Assembly (NCBI RefSeq): GCF_000379765.1
Contig: NZ_KB903465.1
Span: forward strand, 186,001-250,000
Source of the DNA: Flexithrix dorotheae DSM 6795
Lineage (GTDB): Bacteria; Bacteroidota; Bacteroidia; Cytophagales; Flammeovirgaceae
DNA: 64,000 nt
Reading direction: 5' to 3'
Of the stretch, positions 55,576 through 64,000 are shown one piece after another. A program made the translations under genes and the position numbers. Numbering within the stretch: position 1 is the first letter of the stretch; each line of letters begins with the position of its first letter. Below the pieces are notes generated by a model. That model searched no databases and was not told the DNA's origin. It worked only from the letters and a program-made list of their open reading frames with translations.

Positions 55576-57588
55576 ATGACAAAAGCCAAAAAAATTCTAA
55601 AGATAATCAAGGATGATCCCTGGTTAGAGCCATACGAATCCGATATTGAAGAAAGACTGGAAGTCTACAAAAATCTGGTTAAAAGTCTTAAAAAATACTA
55701 CGGTAGTGTTTCCAAGTTTGCCGATGGCCATCATTATCTTGGTATAAACTACGATAAGAAAAAAAAGGGGTGGTATTATAGAGAGTGGGCCCCAATGGCA
55801 CATTCCCTATATTTAATTGGTGATTTCAACCTTTGGAACAGGACTTCCCATCCCATGACCCGATTGGATGGTGGGGTTTGGGAGATTTTTTTACCCGAGG
55901 AGGAATATAAATCTACCTTTACCCATGGAAGTCTGATTAAGGTATTGGTCATTTCCAAAGAAGGAAGCAAAGATCGTATCCCAGCCTATATAAAAAGAGT
56001 GGTTCAAAACCCTGATACCAATGATTTTGCAGGACAGGTCTGGATGCCGGAAAAGAAATTTAAGTGGACAGATCAGAAATTTGATGTGTTAAAAATTGGA
56101 GACCTGTTCATTTATGAATGTCACGTGGGCATGGCCCAGGAAAAAGAGGGTGTTGGGTCTTACCTGGAATTTGCCAAAAATGTATTACCCCGAATAAAGA
56201 AACTTGGGTACAATGCCATTCAGCTCATGGCAGTTCAGGAACACCCTTATTATGGTTCATTTGGTTATCATGTTTCCAATTTTTATGCTCCATCCTCCAG
56301 GTTTGGAACTCCTGAGGAACTGAAAGCCTTAATTGATAAGGCGCATAAATTGGGAATTGCAGTTATTATGGATTTGGTACATTCCCATGCAGTAAAGAAT
56401 GAGAATGAAGGCCTGAATTTGTTCGATGGTACTGAATATCAATATTTCCATGCTGGGGGAAAAGGACACCATTCTGCCTGGGATTCCAAATTGTTTAATT
56501 ATGGGAAATGGGAAGTCCTTCAGTTCTTGCTTTCCAATATCAAATACTGGATTGAAGAATTCCATTTCGATGGATTCAGGTTTGATGGGGTTACTTCTAT
56601 GCTTTATACCCACCATGGTCATACTGCTTTCGATCATTATGATAAATATTTCAAAAATGATGTGGAGAAAGAAGCAGTAACCTATTTACAACTTGCCAAT
56701 GATCTGGCGAATGAAATAAAACCAGATGTAATTACCATTGCAGAGGATGTGAGTGGCATGCCGGGGCTGGGTCTTAAGGTAAAAGATGGCGGATTAGGAT
56801 TCGACTACAGGCTGGCTATGGGCGTACCGGATTATTGGATTAAAATCTTAAAACACAAATCGGATGAAGACTGGAATATCCATGAAATGTATGGGGTAAT
56901 GGTGAACAGAAGATATGGAGAAAAAACCATTGGATATGCAGAATCTCACGACCAGGCACTTGTAGGAGATAAAACCCTTGCCTTCTGGCTGATGGATAAG
57001 GAAATGTACTGGCATATGCAGGTTTCCGATCAGAATTTAATTATTGACAGAGGGATTGCCCTGCACAAAATGATCAGATTTTTCACCATGGTACTGGCTG
57101 GTGAAGGATATCTAAACTTTATTGGAAACGAATTTGGTCATCCGGAATGGGTCGATTTCCCCAGAGAAGGAAATAACTGGAGTTATAAATATGCCAGAAG
57201 ACAGTGGTCGCTGGTGGATAATGATTTATTGAAATATAAATTCCTTGCCGCCTTCGATCAGGCCATGATTAAACTGACTAAGGCTAATAAAATCCTGTCA
57301 CAGCACGATACCCAACAATTGAATATGGATGAAACCAATAAAACCATCATATTTAAAAAGGGGAATTTAATATTTGTGTTTAATTTTCATTCTGCTAACT
57401 CAATCGCTGATTATCAGTTTTGGGTTCCGCAAAAGGGAAAATACAAAATTGTGCTGAATTCAGACAACCCTGAATTTGGAGGGCATGACAGAATTGACGA
57501 ATCTGTTATATTTACTACAAATCAGGAACAGAAAATCAGTATTTACAATACCAACAGGACCGTTCTTGTACTGAAAAAGACCAGATGA
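55576..57588 (+). CDS. glgB: 1,4-alpha-glucan branching enzyme, eukaryotic (GBE1) type
   Basis: The 670-residue enzyme makes alpha-1,6 branches in glycogen. It starts with a CBM48-like N-terminal module (residues 60-150, YYREWAPMAHSLYLIGDFNL) and then a GH13 barrel. The triad is D337 (FDGFRFDGVTS), E390 (IAEDVSGMPG) and D459 (ESHDQALVGD), followed by a C-terminal beta domain. The N-terminus (KKILKIIKDDPWLEPYESDI) and the overall pattern follow the human GBE1/GH13_8 family rather than E. coli GlgB. No other glycogen gene is adjacent. A TTTG/TACAATTG pair at 55483-55510 is a weak promoter candidate. Confidence 0.92.
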   Translation: MTKAKKILKIIKDDPWLEPYESDIEERLEVYKNLVKSLKKYYGSVSKFADGHHYLGINYDKKKKGWYYREWAPMAHSLYLIGDFNLWNRTSHPMTRLDGGVWEIFLPEEEYKSTFTHGSLIKVLVISKEGSKDRIPAYIKRVVQNPDTNDFAGQVWMPEKKFKWTDQKFDVLKIGDLFIYECHVGMAQEKEGVGSYLEFAKNVLPRIKKLGYNAIQLMAVQEHPYYGSFGYHVSNFYAPSSRFGTPEELKALIDKAHKLGIAVIMDLVHSHAVKNENEGLNLFDGTEYQYFHAGGKGHHSAWDSKLFNYGKWEVLQFLLSNIKYWIEEFHFDGFRFDGVTSMLYTHHGHTAFDHYDKYFKNDVEKEAVTYLQLANDLANEIKPDVITIAEDVSGMPGLGLKVKDGGLGFDYRLAMGVPDYWIKILKHKSDEDWNIHEMYGVMVNRRYGEKTIGYAESHDQALVGDKTLAFWLMDKEMYWHMQVSDQNLIIDRGIALHKMIRFFTMVLAGEGYLNFIGNEFGHPEWVDFPREGNNWSYKYARRQWSLVDNDLLKYKFLAAFDQAMIKLTKANKILSQHDTQQLNMDETNKTIIFKKGNLIFVFNFHSANSIADYQFWVPQKGKYKIVLNSDNPEFGGHDRIDESVIFTTNQEQKISIYNTNRTVLVLKKTR

Positions 57589-57628
57589 TTTTCAGAATAA
57601 AAGCCTCCTTGTTATAGTTGAAAATTTA

Positions 57629-57665
57629 AGCCCTCAATCTTTTAAATGTTGGGGGCTATTTTTTT
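57629..57665 (+). terminator. Intrinsic terminator after glgB
   Basis: A 9-bp stem with one G-U pair (57629-57637 with 57649-57657) is followed by A and an uninterrupted T run. It lies 40 bases after the stop codon. Confidence 0.8.
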
Positions 57666-57795
57666 ATCTGCCCAATTTATTAATATCCCCTTAAATAAGG
57701 GTTTTCATTTTTTTCTTCAAAACTTTTCAATTTCCTAATAATAATAATATTAACTTTGCAGCAAAGAAAGATAAATTTTTAACTGAACAACACTG

Positions 57796-58572
57796 ATGAT
57801 TAAAACATACAGCATTATGAAAATGAATGTTTTATTCTTCTGCCTTATTTTTTCAATTACCTCCCAACTTCAGGCACAATCTGTTATGGTTTCCCCAAAA
57901 GAAGTGCTTAAAGGAAAGTATGAGGCCTACCTGAAAAACAACCTGGAATATCTGCACAATCTAAAGTTATTCAAGGAAGCTCAAAAGGATTTTGTAGCCA
58001 CACAGCAGAAAATTGATAGCTTGAAAGATGTGGTTAAAAATTCTGATTTCACTCCCTATTTAAAAAAGGAAAGTATTGAAATTCTCGAACTTGCAGCTAA
58101 TAATCATGCCGGAGATGTTTACTTAAAATTAAGGATAAATGGCCCTGATTTTACCCTTGCGCTCAACGATTTAATATGCATACGAGAAATTTACCAATAT
58201 GAAAGGGAACTTGTTCAGGCTCAGAAAGATATAAAGCTGGTTAGCAAATGGAGCCAGAAGATGGCTGATATAATCGAAGAAAATTATGAATCTATGCTGG
58301 AAGCAGGCTTGTCCTGTACCGTAAGGGAATATGAAAACCTTAAAAAAGTAGAATACTCTATTGACGAAGCCTTAAAAAAATTCATTAGAAACGATTATAA
58401 AATTTCTGGTAATGAGGCCAATTACCAGAACCTGTACTATTCATGGGGACTTTTTCAGGATCAGTTAAAAAGTAATTCTGAGCGTGACAGATTCTTCAAT
58501 GCCTTACAAAAGGAGTTTGGCCACCTGGTAGATCTATCTAAAATTGACAAGGCAGATATTTCCCAATTGTAA
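57796..58572 (+). CDS. Exported protein of unknown function
   Basis: A 258-residue protein, or 251 from the ATG at 57817 (MKMNVLFFCLIFSITSQ), which starts the signal peptide more directly; the cleavage site is after LQAQ. The mature part is strongly helical with heptad-like segments (KLFKEAQKDFVATQQKIDSL and YERELVQAQKDIKLVSKW), so a coiled coil is likely. It has single cysteines only, no zinc motifs, and no domain I recognise. It is flanked by the glgB terminator and a convergent GNAT gene 21 bases away. Confidence 0.7.
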   Translation: MIKTYSIMKMNVLFFCLIFSITSQLQAQSVMVSPKEVLKGKYEAYLKNNLEYLHNLKLFKEAQKDFVATQQKIDSLKDVVKNSDFTPYLKKESIEILELAANNHAGDVYLKLRINGPDFTLALNDLICIREIYQYERELVQAQKDIKLVSKWSQKMADIIEENYESMLEAGLSCTVREYENLKKVEYSIDEALKKFIRNDYKISGNEANYQNLYYSWGLFQDQLKSNSERDRFFNALQKEFGHLVDLSKIDKADISQL

Positions 58573-58593
58573 TCCTCCTGTTCATTCAGCCAA

Positions 58594-59034
58594 TTATTCC
58601 TCAAGTGTCATTAAATAATGCATTATACCACACTCATCAAATGGTTGGCCAGTGGAAATAAACCCGAACTTTTTATAAAAATCCTCTACCCTGACCTGTC
58701 CATGTAAATACCTTACCTTTCCCACCGCTTCAGGGCTTTTACGGACATCTTCCAATACTGCATTTAATAAAGCTGCCCCCACACCCTTTCCCTGTGCTTC
58801 CTCAAGCACGGCAAACCTCTCGAGTTTTATACCCTTTTCAGTAAACCTCCATCTGGCGGTCCCCACTGCTTCTTTATCTAAATATGCCAGGAAATGTGTG
58901 GCCTCTTTTTCAAATTCATCCAGCTCCTCTTCTGCGGGAACCCTCTGCCCTTCTACAAAAACTTTAAAGCGAATTTTAAATGCCTTTTCCAATTTGGATT
59001 TATCACCTGAAATTTTCTGAACTAGCAAACTCAT
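58594..59034 (-). CDS. GNAT family N-acetyltransferase
   Basis: The 146-residue protein has a single GNAT domain. Strands run through FKIRFKVFVEGQRVPAEEEL to the acetyl-CoA loop EEAQGKGVGAALLNAVLEDV, which carries the Q/R-x-x-G-x-G/A motif, and a C-terminal VEDFYKKFGFISTG. It resembles the ElaA-like or unassigned small-molecule acetyltransferases, so the substrate cannot be told. It lies convergent with the unknown exported protein. Confidence 0.9.
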   Translation of the reverse strand: MSLLVQKISGDKSKLEKAFKIRFKVFVEGQRVPAEEELDEFEKEATHFLAYLDKEAVGTARWRFTEKGIKLERFAVLEEAQGKGVGAALLNAVLEDVRKSPEAVGKVRYLHGQVRVEDFYKKFGFISTGQPFDECGIMHYLMTLEE

Positions 59035-59343
59035 TTTCTTCTATAAAAATTACAATCCAAAATAAAAAACCTTATACCTTAAAGGTACAAGGTTTTCAAT
59101 GGTTTTCTTAACTATGAAAATAAAAAAAATGCACTCTTAAATAAGATGGAATTATTAAAAAAGCAGATTTTCTGGCTACTATTCTTCCATTTATTCTCTA
59201 AACAATTTAATTTCAAACCATTCCAATCCACATTCCTCTATAAAAAATCCTATTTTATCTATAAATGAATTGTAAATTTTTATTTCTTGAAATAATCTGA
59301 AAAATCCCAAATTAAATAGGAATTAAGAAAAGAATAAAAACGC

Positions 59344-59357
59344 TGTGTGCGCACACA
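59344..59357. promoter_or_regulatory. CRP/FNR-like operator palindrome
   Basis: A perfect 14-base palindrome fits TGTG-N6-CACA, the half-site pattern of the CRP/FNR family. Its centre is about 60 bases upstream of the predicted transcription start, the position from which such regulators activate. Confidence 0.45.
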
Positions 59358-59373
59358 TTTTTTGTGATTTTAT

Positions 59374-59404
59374 TTTGAAAACCAATTTCAATTGCCTACA
59401 TTTG
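59374..59404 (+). promoter_or_regulatory. Promoter of the SSS transporter
   Basis: TTTG at 59374-59377 and TACATTTG at 59397-59404 are 19 bases apart, a full match to the Bacteroidota promoter. The start codon lies 128 bases downstream. Confidence 0.75.
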
Positions 59405-59531
59405 GAAAATTCAATTTATCATATTATAGAAATAATGCAATTTTATAAAGGTAATGAAAGAAATTTCCAAATAAAAAATCTATAATTAGGATCAAGCAAA
59501 CTTTTAATTTTATCAACAAGCCTTAATCATT

Positions 59532-61511
59532 ATGCTATTAGGTACTATCGACTGGGTAATCATATCCATTTTCTTTTTAATAGTCCTCTCAATTGGATGG
59601 GTAGCATCCAAAACCGCAGGGAAAAACACAGACGAATTTTTCCTGGGCGGGCGATCCATGCCCTGGTGGCTTTTAGGTATTTCTATGGTAGCCTGTACAT
59701 TTTCTGCTGATACCCCCAACCTGGTTACAGGTATGGTTCGTGAAAATGGAGTAACCAGAAACTGGGCCTGGTGGGCTTTCTTAATTACCGGAATGGTAAC
59801 TGTATTTATTTATGCCCGACTTTGGAGAAGATCTCAGGTGATGACAGATTTGGAATTTTATGAATTGAGGTATAGTGGAAAATTAGCCTCCTTTTTAAGA
59901 GGTTTCCGATCATTATATCTGGGCATATTTTTCAACTGCCTCATTATGGGTACAGTAACATTAGCCGCCATTAAAATAGGTGGGGTAATGTTTGGTTTGG
60001 AGCCCTGGGTGATTGTAGTGGGATCATCAATTGTTGTAGTACTTTACGCAGCTTTAGGAGGAATTAAAGGGGTAATTTGGGCGGATTTTTTCCAATATGG
60101 TATTGCCATGTTTGGAGCTGTTTATGCAGCTTATGTAGCCGTTAACCAACCTGAAATTGGTAGTTTACAGGCTTTGTTTGATGATCCGGTTATTCGGGCT
60201 AAAATGGACGTCTTGCCAGAATTTTCTGATCCAACAGTTTATATTCCCTTATTAATTATTCCTGTAGCGGTACAATGGTGGGCCGTTTGGTATCCGGGTG
60301 CAGAGCCAGGTGGTGGAGGGTACATTGCCCAAAGAATGCTTTCGGCTAAAGACGAAAAAAATGCGATTGGAGCAACTCTGCTTTTCAACTTTGCACACTA
60401 TGCATTAAGACCATGGCCATGGATAATTGTAGCTTTAGCCTCATTAGTTATTTTCCCGGATTTAGACTCTATAAAAGCAGAATTTCCAAATATAGGTGAG
60501 CAGTATCTTGGTCATGATGTGGCTTATCCGGCCATGTTAACAAGATTAGGCCCTGGATGGTTAGGACTGGTGGTAGCTTCGATTATTGCTGCTTATATGT
60601 CCACTATTGGCACTCACTTAAACTGGGGATCATCTTATGTAGTCAATGACTTTTACCAAAGATTTGTAAAACCAGATGCCTCTCAAAAAGAATTAGTTGG
60701 TGTAGGACGAATCACTACAGTGATGCTCATGGTGATTACCGCCATATTTTCCCTTACATTCCTGGAAAATGCAACACAGGCATTTGACATTCTATTACTC
60801 TCAGGAGCAGGAACAGGAGCAATTTATATTCTCAGATGGTTCTGGTGGAGAATTAATGCACTTACAGAAATTGTAGCCATGATTGTCGCTACCATTATGG
60901 CTGTGCTCTTGGTTTTAGTGATCGACCAGACCACTGTAAGTTCGTTAGTATTGGACACCAAAGGCGTGACTGACGAACTTTTATTCTCAGGAACAAGCTG
61001 GGAGGATGCGAATTTTAATGATGCCGGGTTTGTAAGTGCAGGATTAACCGCAAGTGAAACCAGCCTTATGGGTCAATTTACCTCTGCCACAGAATTTAAT
61101 ACACTGAAAACTCAGGTTAGCAATTTAACTTTTACCCTGCGTCTTTTAATCGCTTTATTTTTTGTAACCGTTTCATGGCTTTTAGCCACTTATTTAGGTC
61201 AACCAGAAAAGAAAGAAACCCTAAGAAGCTTTTACAAGCTGACTCATCCGGGAGGACCAGGCTGGAAAAAAGTGATTGATGAAGCTAAGGCTGAAGGCAT
61301 CAATATTAATGAAAAAGAGGAAGGAAAGGCCTGGGAAATGCCACTTCAGATTCTGCTGGTATTTATTGGCTGTATAACCATTTACGCTTCCTTATTCGCC
61401 ATTGGAGGATTTGTCTATGGAGAAATATTAAGAGGATTTATTTTAACTGGCGTAGCTGGTCTTTCAGCATTTTTCTTATTCAAATTGTTTATGAAGTTGA
61501 GAACCACTTAA
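59532..61511 (+). CDS. Sodium:solute symporter (SSS family)
   Basis: The 659-residue inner-membrane protein has about 13-14 helices and the LeuT-like SSS core, beginning with IDWVIISIFFLIVLSIGWVA and the early GGRSMPWWLLGISM loop. The unusual part is a hydrophilic stretch of about 75 residues near 470-540 (TVSSLVLDTKGVTDELLFSG) between late helices, and about 50 soluble residues before the last two. Substrates of the family include sugars, amino acids and carboxylates, and the sequence does not say which. It has a consensus promoter and a possible CRP-type site upstream. Confidence 0.9.
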   Translation: MLLGTIDWVIISIFFLIVLSIGWVASKTAGKNTDEFFLGGRSMPWWLLGISMVACTFSADTPNLVTGMVRENGVTRNWAWWAFLITGMVTVFIYARLWRRSQVMTDLEFYELRYSGKLASFLRGFRSLYLGIFFNCLIMGTVTLAAIKIGGVMFGLEPWVIVVGSSIVVVLYAALGGIKGVIWADFFQYGIAMFGAVYAAYVAVNQPEIGSLQALFDDPVIRAKMDVLPEFSDPTVYIPLLIIPVAVQWWAVWYPGAEPGGGGYIAQRMLSAKDEKNAIGATLLFNFAHYALRPWPWIIVALASLVIFPDLDSIKAEFPNIGEQYLGHDVAYPAMLTRLGPGWLGLVVASIIAAYMSTIGTHLNWGSSYVVNDFYQRFVKPDASQKELVGVGRITTVMLMVITAIFSLTFLENATQAFDILLLSGAGTGAIYILRWFWWRINALTEIVAMIVATIMAVLLVLVIDQTTVSSLVLDTKGVTDELLFSGTSWEDANFNDAGFVSAGLTASETSLMGQFTSATEFNTLKTQVSNLTFTLRLLIALFFVTVSWLLATYLGQPEKKETLRSFYKLTHPGGPGWKKVIDEAKAEGININEKEEGKAWEMPLQILLVFIGCITIYASLFAIGGFVYGEILRGFILTGVAGLSAFFLFKLFMKLRTT

Positions 61512-61534
61512 AATGAAATTTATTTCTGAATGAA

Positions 61535-61575
61535 AAACAGCCTGCTAATTCAATGAGTTAGTAGGCTGTTTCATA
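61535..61575. terminator. Hairpin between convergent genes
   Basis: A 14-bp stem with one G-U pair (61535-61548 with 61558-61571) sits between the SSS transporter and the T9SS protein genes. The T run is short on both sides, so efficiency is uncertain. Confidence 0.6.
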
Positions 61576-61580
61576 TTCTT

Positions 61581-64000
61581 CTAAAGTTTAATGTATTTCT
61601 GAATTTCTGAAATACCATCCCTGGAGATTTCCATAGTATAAAGCCCTGGCTTATTCGATAATAGATCGATAGACTTTTTACTAAAGCTCTGAACGGGAAG
61701 GAGATTTTCCTGATAGATAGTTCTTCCGGATAAATCTCTTACTATAATCTGTCCCTTTTCTTTAATCTCTCCAATTGACAAATTCACCTTTCCATTTCCC
61801 GGGTTTGGGTAAATCATAAATGGTTCAGCTTCCCGGAGAATGCCCAGCAATGAAGCTGGATGTCTGGCATTTGATGGACTGACATTAAAATCAAAAATCA
61901 TTGCAGCATTCCAGGGGATTACAGATTGACCGGGAATTATTCCTATTCCATCATGCACTCCCGGGTCAATTTTCACATTTCCAGCATTATAATAATAGGT
62001 ATCTCCTTTGAAATTCAAATGGTCCACATATAGATTTCTGTCTTGTCCGTTGGCGAGCAAATCATTATCAAACTGAATCCAGATACTGTCTATCGTAGAA
62101 GGAAAACCAACGTAGGGAATGCGGTAATATAAATAAGGTTCATGAGCAAAAAATGAATCCCCTAAAACACCATTTACATAAGTTTTGAAATGCGCATAAA
62201 CATCATTTGCTTTAGACCCTCTGATGTAGGCAAATGCATAATCACTGGCAGTAGGTTCATTTGTAATCAACTGGAAATCATCAAGAGCTAATCCGATACT
62301 TCCAGATACAGAAGAGGCATCATTAGCTTCAAACCTAAACCTGAAGGCGGCATTTGGCTGACCCTGAAGCTCAGAAATATTGACGAAATAAGTTTTGAAC
62401 TCTCCTTCGGTTGAGCCACTAAAAAATGGCATGTTCGGAAATTGCGTGTAAACGGCTTCAGGTAATGTCGTACTCAAATCCGCATAGGAATTGTACCAGC
62501 CATCTCCCAGAAAGTTTCCAAGCAGATTCCATGAATTTCCCTTGTCTATGGAATATTCTACCACAAAACCAACAACATCGGCAAAAGTACTGTACTTAGC
62601 CTTAAACTCAAGCACATAGGAGTTACCTGCAGAAAGATCAAAATTTGGCGTATACAAAACTGTTTTGGCAAGTTCAATACTGTGCAAGTTTAATCCGGTT
62701 ACCCAGGCATGGTTGCCACTACTTGTCCCATTTTTTCCTAAAATTCCTGAATTTCCTCTTTCAAATAAACCAAGGTAGTCCAAAACCAAGGAATCATCGA
62801 AAGCATCATAAGGCAAAGGCCCAAAATCATATGGATTCACCTCAAAATCTCCCCCATCTGCAAGTCCATATGGAGCTGGTTTATTGGGTAAAACCTGGAT
62901 ATAGGCCGATTTGCAAGCGACATCTGCTCCATTATTTACCGAAAGGGAAACAGAGTAAATACCAGGCTGTGAATAGGAAACCACAGGATGTTGTGCTGTA
63001 GCAGATTGTCCATCTCCAAAAGTCCATTCCCAGGTATTTACATTTCCTGTTGAATAATCGGTAAATGTTACCGGAACACCTGTATAAACCACTCTATCAA
63101 TTGAACGAAATTCAGCCTTTACCACAGGTTGACCCTGAAAGTCAAATACCATTTTTCCTCCCCAATACATAGCCCCTTTATAAGCAATATTTTGTCCATC
63201 AGAACGGATGTAGTTTACATTATCAGCCGAAAAATGAACTTCATTTCCACAAATACCAAGATGTTCAATAAAAAGGTTCCTGTCTTCTGGATTACTATAA
63301 GCATCATTATCAAATATAATTTCTACATTTTCAATTTCAGTGCAACCTAAATCAATAGGAAATTGATAATCAAAAAATTCACTCATTGTACTGGCTTCAC
63401 CCATATATTCCCCATTGACCAAAACCTGAAAATGGGCATAAACATTCTCAATTGCAGTACCTTTTGCCCGAACGGTTAAATACTGTTGAGGGAATGTATT
63501 GAAAATCAAAAAAGCATTCCATGGTAAAACCACCTGACCGGGGATTATTCCAACTCCATCTTTAGCGCCTTTGTCCAGCATAGTTTTTTCAGTAGTAAGA
63601 TACACTTTCCTCCCCACTTTAATAGACGTTACAAATAAATTCCTGTCCTCAGGAGGGCTGTAGGCATCATTAAAAAATTCCACCCAAACTTCATTGATTT
63701 CATTTTCAGGGATATCTATACAAAACTTATATTCCTCATATTCACTTGTGGTAGTATCGCTTCCCACTTCTACCCCATCCACATAAAGTCGGAATCTGGC
63801 AAAAACACCATTTACTGCACTACCTTTTGCCACCACAGTAATTTGTGTAGTATTTAGCTTTCCATTCAGTTCCTGGCTTTTATTTTGGAAGCTTTCGAAA
63901 TCTATGATTTGCGGATATATGCAAGTATCTGATACCTTTTCATACCATAACCAGAAGTTTTGAGGAGGTTCACAAGAAATTTTATAAGTATTAAAATCAA
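61581..64000 (-). CDS. Large type IX secretion substrate with three CBM60-like modules and a PKD domain (5' end outside the window)
   Basis: The reading frame is open to the right edge, so this is the last 805 residues of a longer protein; a GTG at 63836 is not the true start. From the N-side come two repeats with the pattern FDNDAYSNPEDRNLF followed by GVGIIPGQVVLPWNAFL, typical of xylan-binding CBM60-type modules. A PKD domain (VPVTFTDYSTGNVNTWEWTF), a jelly-roll region and a third CBM60-like repeat (FDNDLLANGQDRNLYV) follow. The last about 80 residues are a T9SS C-terminal sorting domain (FMIYPNPGNGKVNLSIGE, ending in a KYIKL tail). It is exported to the cell surface or medium, and a catalytic domain may lie upstream. 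Confidence 0.88.
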   Translation of the reverse strand, partial: DFNTYKISCEPPQNFWLWYEKVSDTCIYPQIIDFESFQNKSQELNGKLNTTQITVVAKGSAVNGVFARFRLYVDGVEVGSDTTTSEYEEYKFCIDIPENEINEVWVEFFNDAYSPPEDRNLFVTSIKVGRKVYLTTEKTMLDKGAKDGVGIIPGQVVLPWNAFLIFNTFPQQYLTVRAKGTAIENVYAHFQVLVNGEYMGEASTMSEFFDYQFPIDLGCTEIENVEIIFDNDAYSNPEDRNLFIEHLGICGNEVHFSADNVNYIRSDGQNIAYKGAMYWGGKMVFDFQGQPVVKAEFRSIDRVVYTGVPVTFTDYSTGNVNTWEWTFGDGQSATAQHPVVSYSQPGIYSVSLSVNNGADVACKSAYIQVLPNKPAPYGLADGGDFEVNPYDFGPLPYDAFDDSLVLDYLGLFERGNSGILGKNGTSSGNHAWVTGLNLHSIELAKTVLYTPNFDLSAGNSYVLEFKAKYSTFADVVGFVVEYSIDKGNSWNLLGNFLGDGWYNSYADLSTTLPEAVYTQFPNMPFFSGSTEGEFKTYFVNISELQGQPNAAFRFRFEANDASSVSGSIGLALDDFQLITNEPTASDYAFAYIRGSKANDVYAHFKTYVNGVLGDSFFAHEPYLYYRIPYVGFPSTIDSIWIQFDNDLLANGQDRNLYVDHLNFKGDTYYYNAGNVKIDPGVHDGIGIIPGQSVIPWNAAMIFDFNVSPSNARHPASLLGILREAEPFMIYPNPGNGKVNLSIGEIKEKGQIIVRDLSGRTIYQENLLPVQSFSKKSIDLLSNKPGLYTMEISRDGISEIQKYIKL

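Larger units (their letters stand above)
59035..59531. other. Divergent regulatory region between GNAT and the SSS transporter
   Basis: The region holds a 13-bp inverted repeat with one mismatch (59067-59079 with 59085-59097) just upstream of the GNAT gene, a 14-base palindrome at 59344-59357 and a consensus promoter at 59374-59404. No further gene is seen. Confidence 0.6.

Noticed and set aside
59067-59097. Inverted repeat upstream of the GNAT gene as a terminator
   Set aside because: It lies before the gene start on the minus strand and after no gene on the plus strand, and it has one mismatch. It is only mentioned in the region entry.
61581-63836. Taking GTG 63836 as the start of the T9SS protein
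   Set aside because: The reading frame stays open without a stop to the right edge of the window, and the first CBM60-like module would be cut in half. The gene is treated as partial.
1-64000. tRNA, rRNA, CRISPR array, insertion sequences or prophage genes
   Set aside because: No cloverleaf, repeat-spacer array, transposase, integrase or phage structural protein could be seen.

Overview
The window is a chromosome segment of a low-GC member of the Bacteroidota, most likely a Cytophagales-type bacterium. The evidence is a short Bacteroidota-type housekeeping sigma factor (28338-27472, minus strand), promoters of the form TTTG-N(about 19)-TAnnTTTG, a protein ending in a type IX secretion sorting domain, four large FtsX/MacB-type permeases without ATPases, and the near absence of Shine-Dalgarno sequences. 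No rRNA, tRNA, CRISPR array, insertion sequence or prophage was seen. Most genes are ordinary chromosomal housekeeping or envelope genes.

Layout. 1-8.1 kb: serine hydrolase, glycosyltransferase, a glutamate-type symporter fused to a periplasmic solute-binding domain, SET-domain protein, MscS channel, DUF1761 and SnoaL-like proteins, and a cysteine-rich ECF-like sigma factor. 8.6-16 kb: three tandem FtsX-type permeases. 16-25 kb: cold-shock protein, MepB-like protein, lipoprotein, GT4 glycosyltransferase, lytic-transglycosylase-like protein, beta-barrel candidate, ASCH protein and glycine decarboxylase GcvP. 25-29 kb: 7TM-DISM/SpoIIE phosphatase and RpoD. 29-38 kb: a fourth permease, outer-membrane barrel, exported AGE-type epimerase, M20 peptidase, quinone oxidoreductase, orphan ModC-like ATPase and DUF4199 protein. 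38-40 kb: GT2 glycosyltransferase and a shortened flotillin-like protein. 40-47 kb: the branched-chain amino acid operon ilvE-ilvD-ilvB-ilvN-ilvC. 47-50 kb: ankyrin protein, VF530-type protein and ilvA. 50-53.6 kb: caspase-fold protein with a CsgG-like lipoprotein, then queD-folE. 53.9-64 kb: CrtI-like oxidoreductase, eukaryotic-type glycogen branching enzyme, an unknown exported protein, GNAT, an SSS transporter, and a large carbohydrate-binding T9SS protein that runs off the right end.

The most striking element was not visible as an annotated ORF. It is a complete translation-coupled transcription attenuator in front of ilvE (40211-40438). A consensus promoter is followed by a 25-residue leader peptide with 14 Leu/Val/Ile residues, including the run L-L-V-V-V-T-V-V-V-L-I. 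The RNA can form a 10-bp protector stem, an 8-bp antiterminator and a 10-bp terminator followed by a T run, and these are mutually exclusive in the classical way. The architecture parallels the enterobacterial ilv leader, but it drives an operon of Bacteroidota order. ilvA lies 1.3 kb beyond ilvC, behind two opposite-strand genes, and has its own strong consensus promoter without a leader peptide, so the threonine deaminase step appears to be uncoupled from this attenuator.

Other points of note: a glutamine in IlvE where the PLP-binding glutamate is expected, a single-TM flotillin relative that ends early, a caspase/CsgG pair, a divergent DAACS transporter lacking the usual substrate motif and fused to a binding protein, and a 14-bp CRP-like palindrome placed upstream of a consensus promoter for the SSS transporter.
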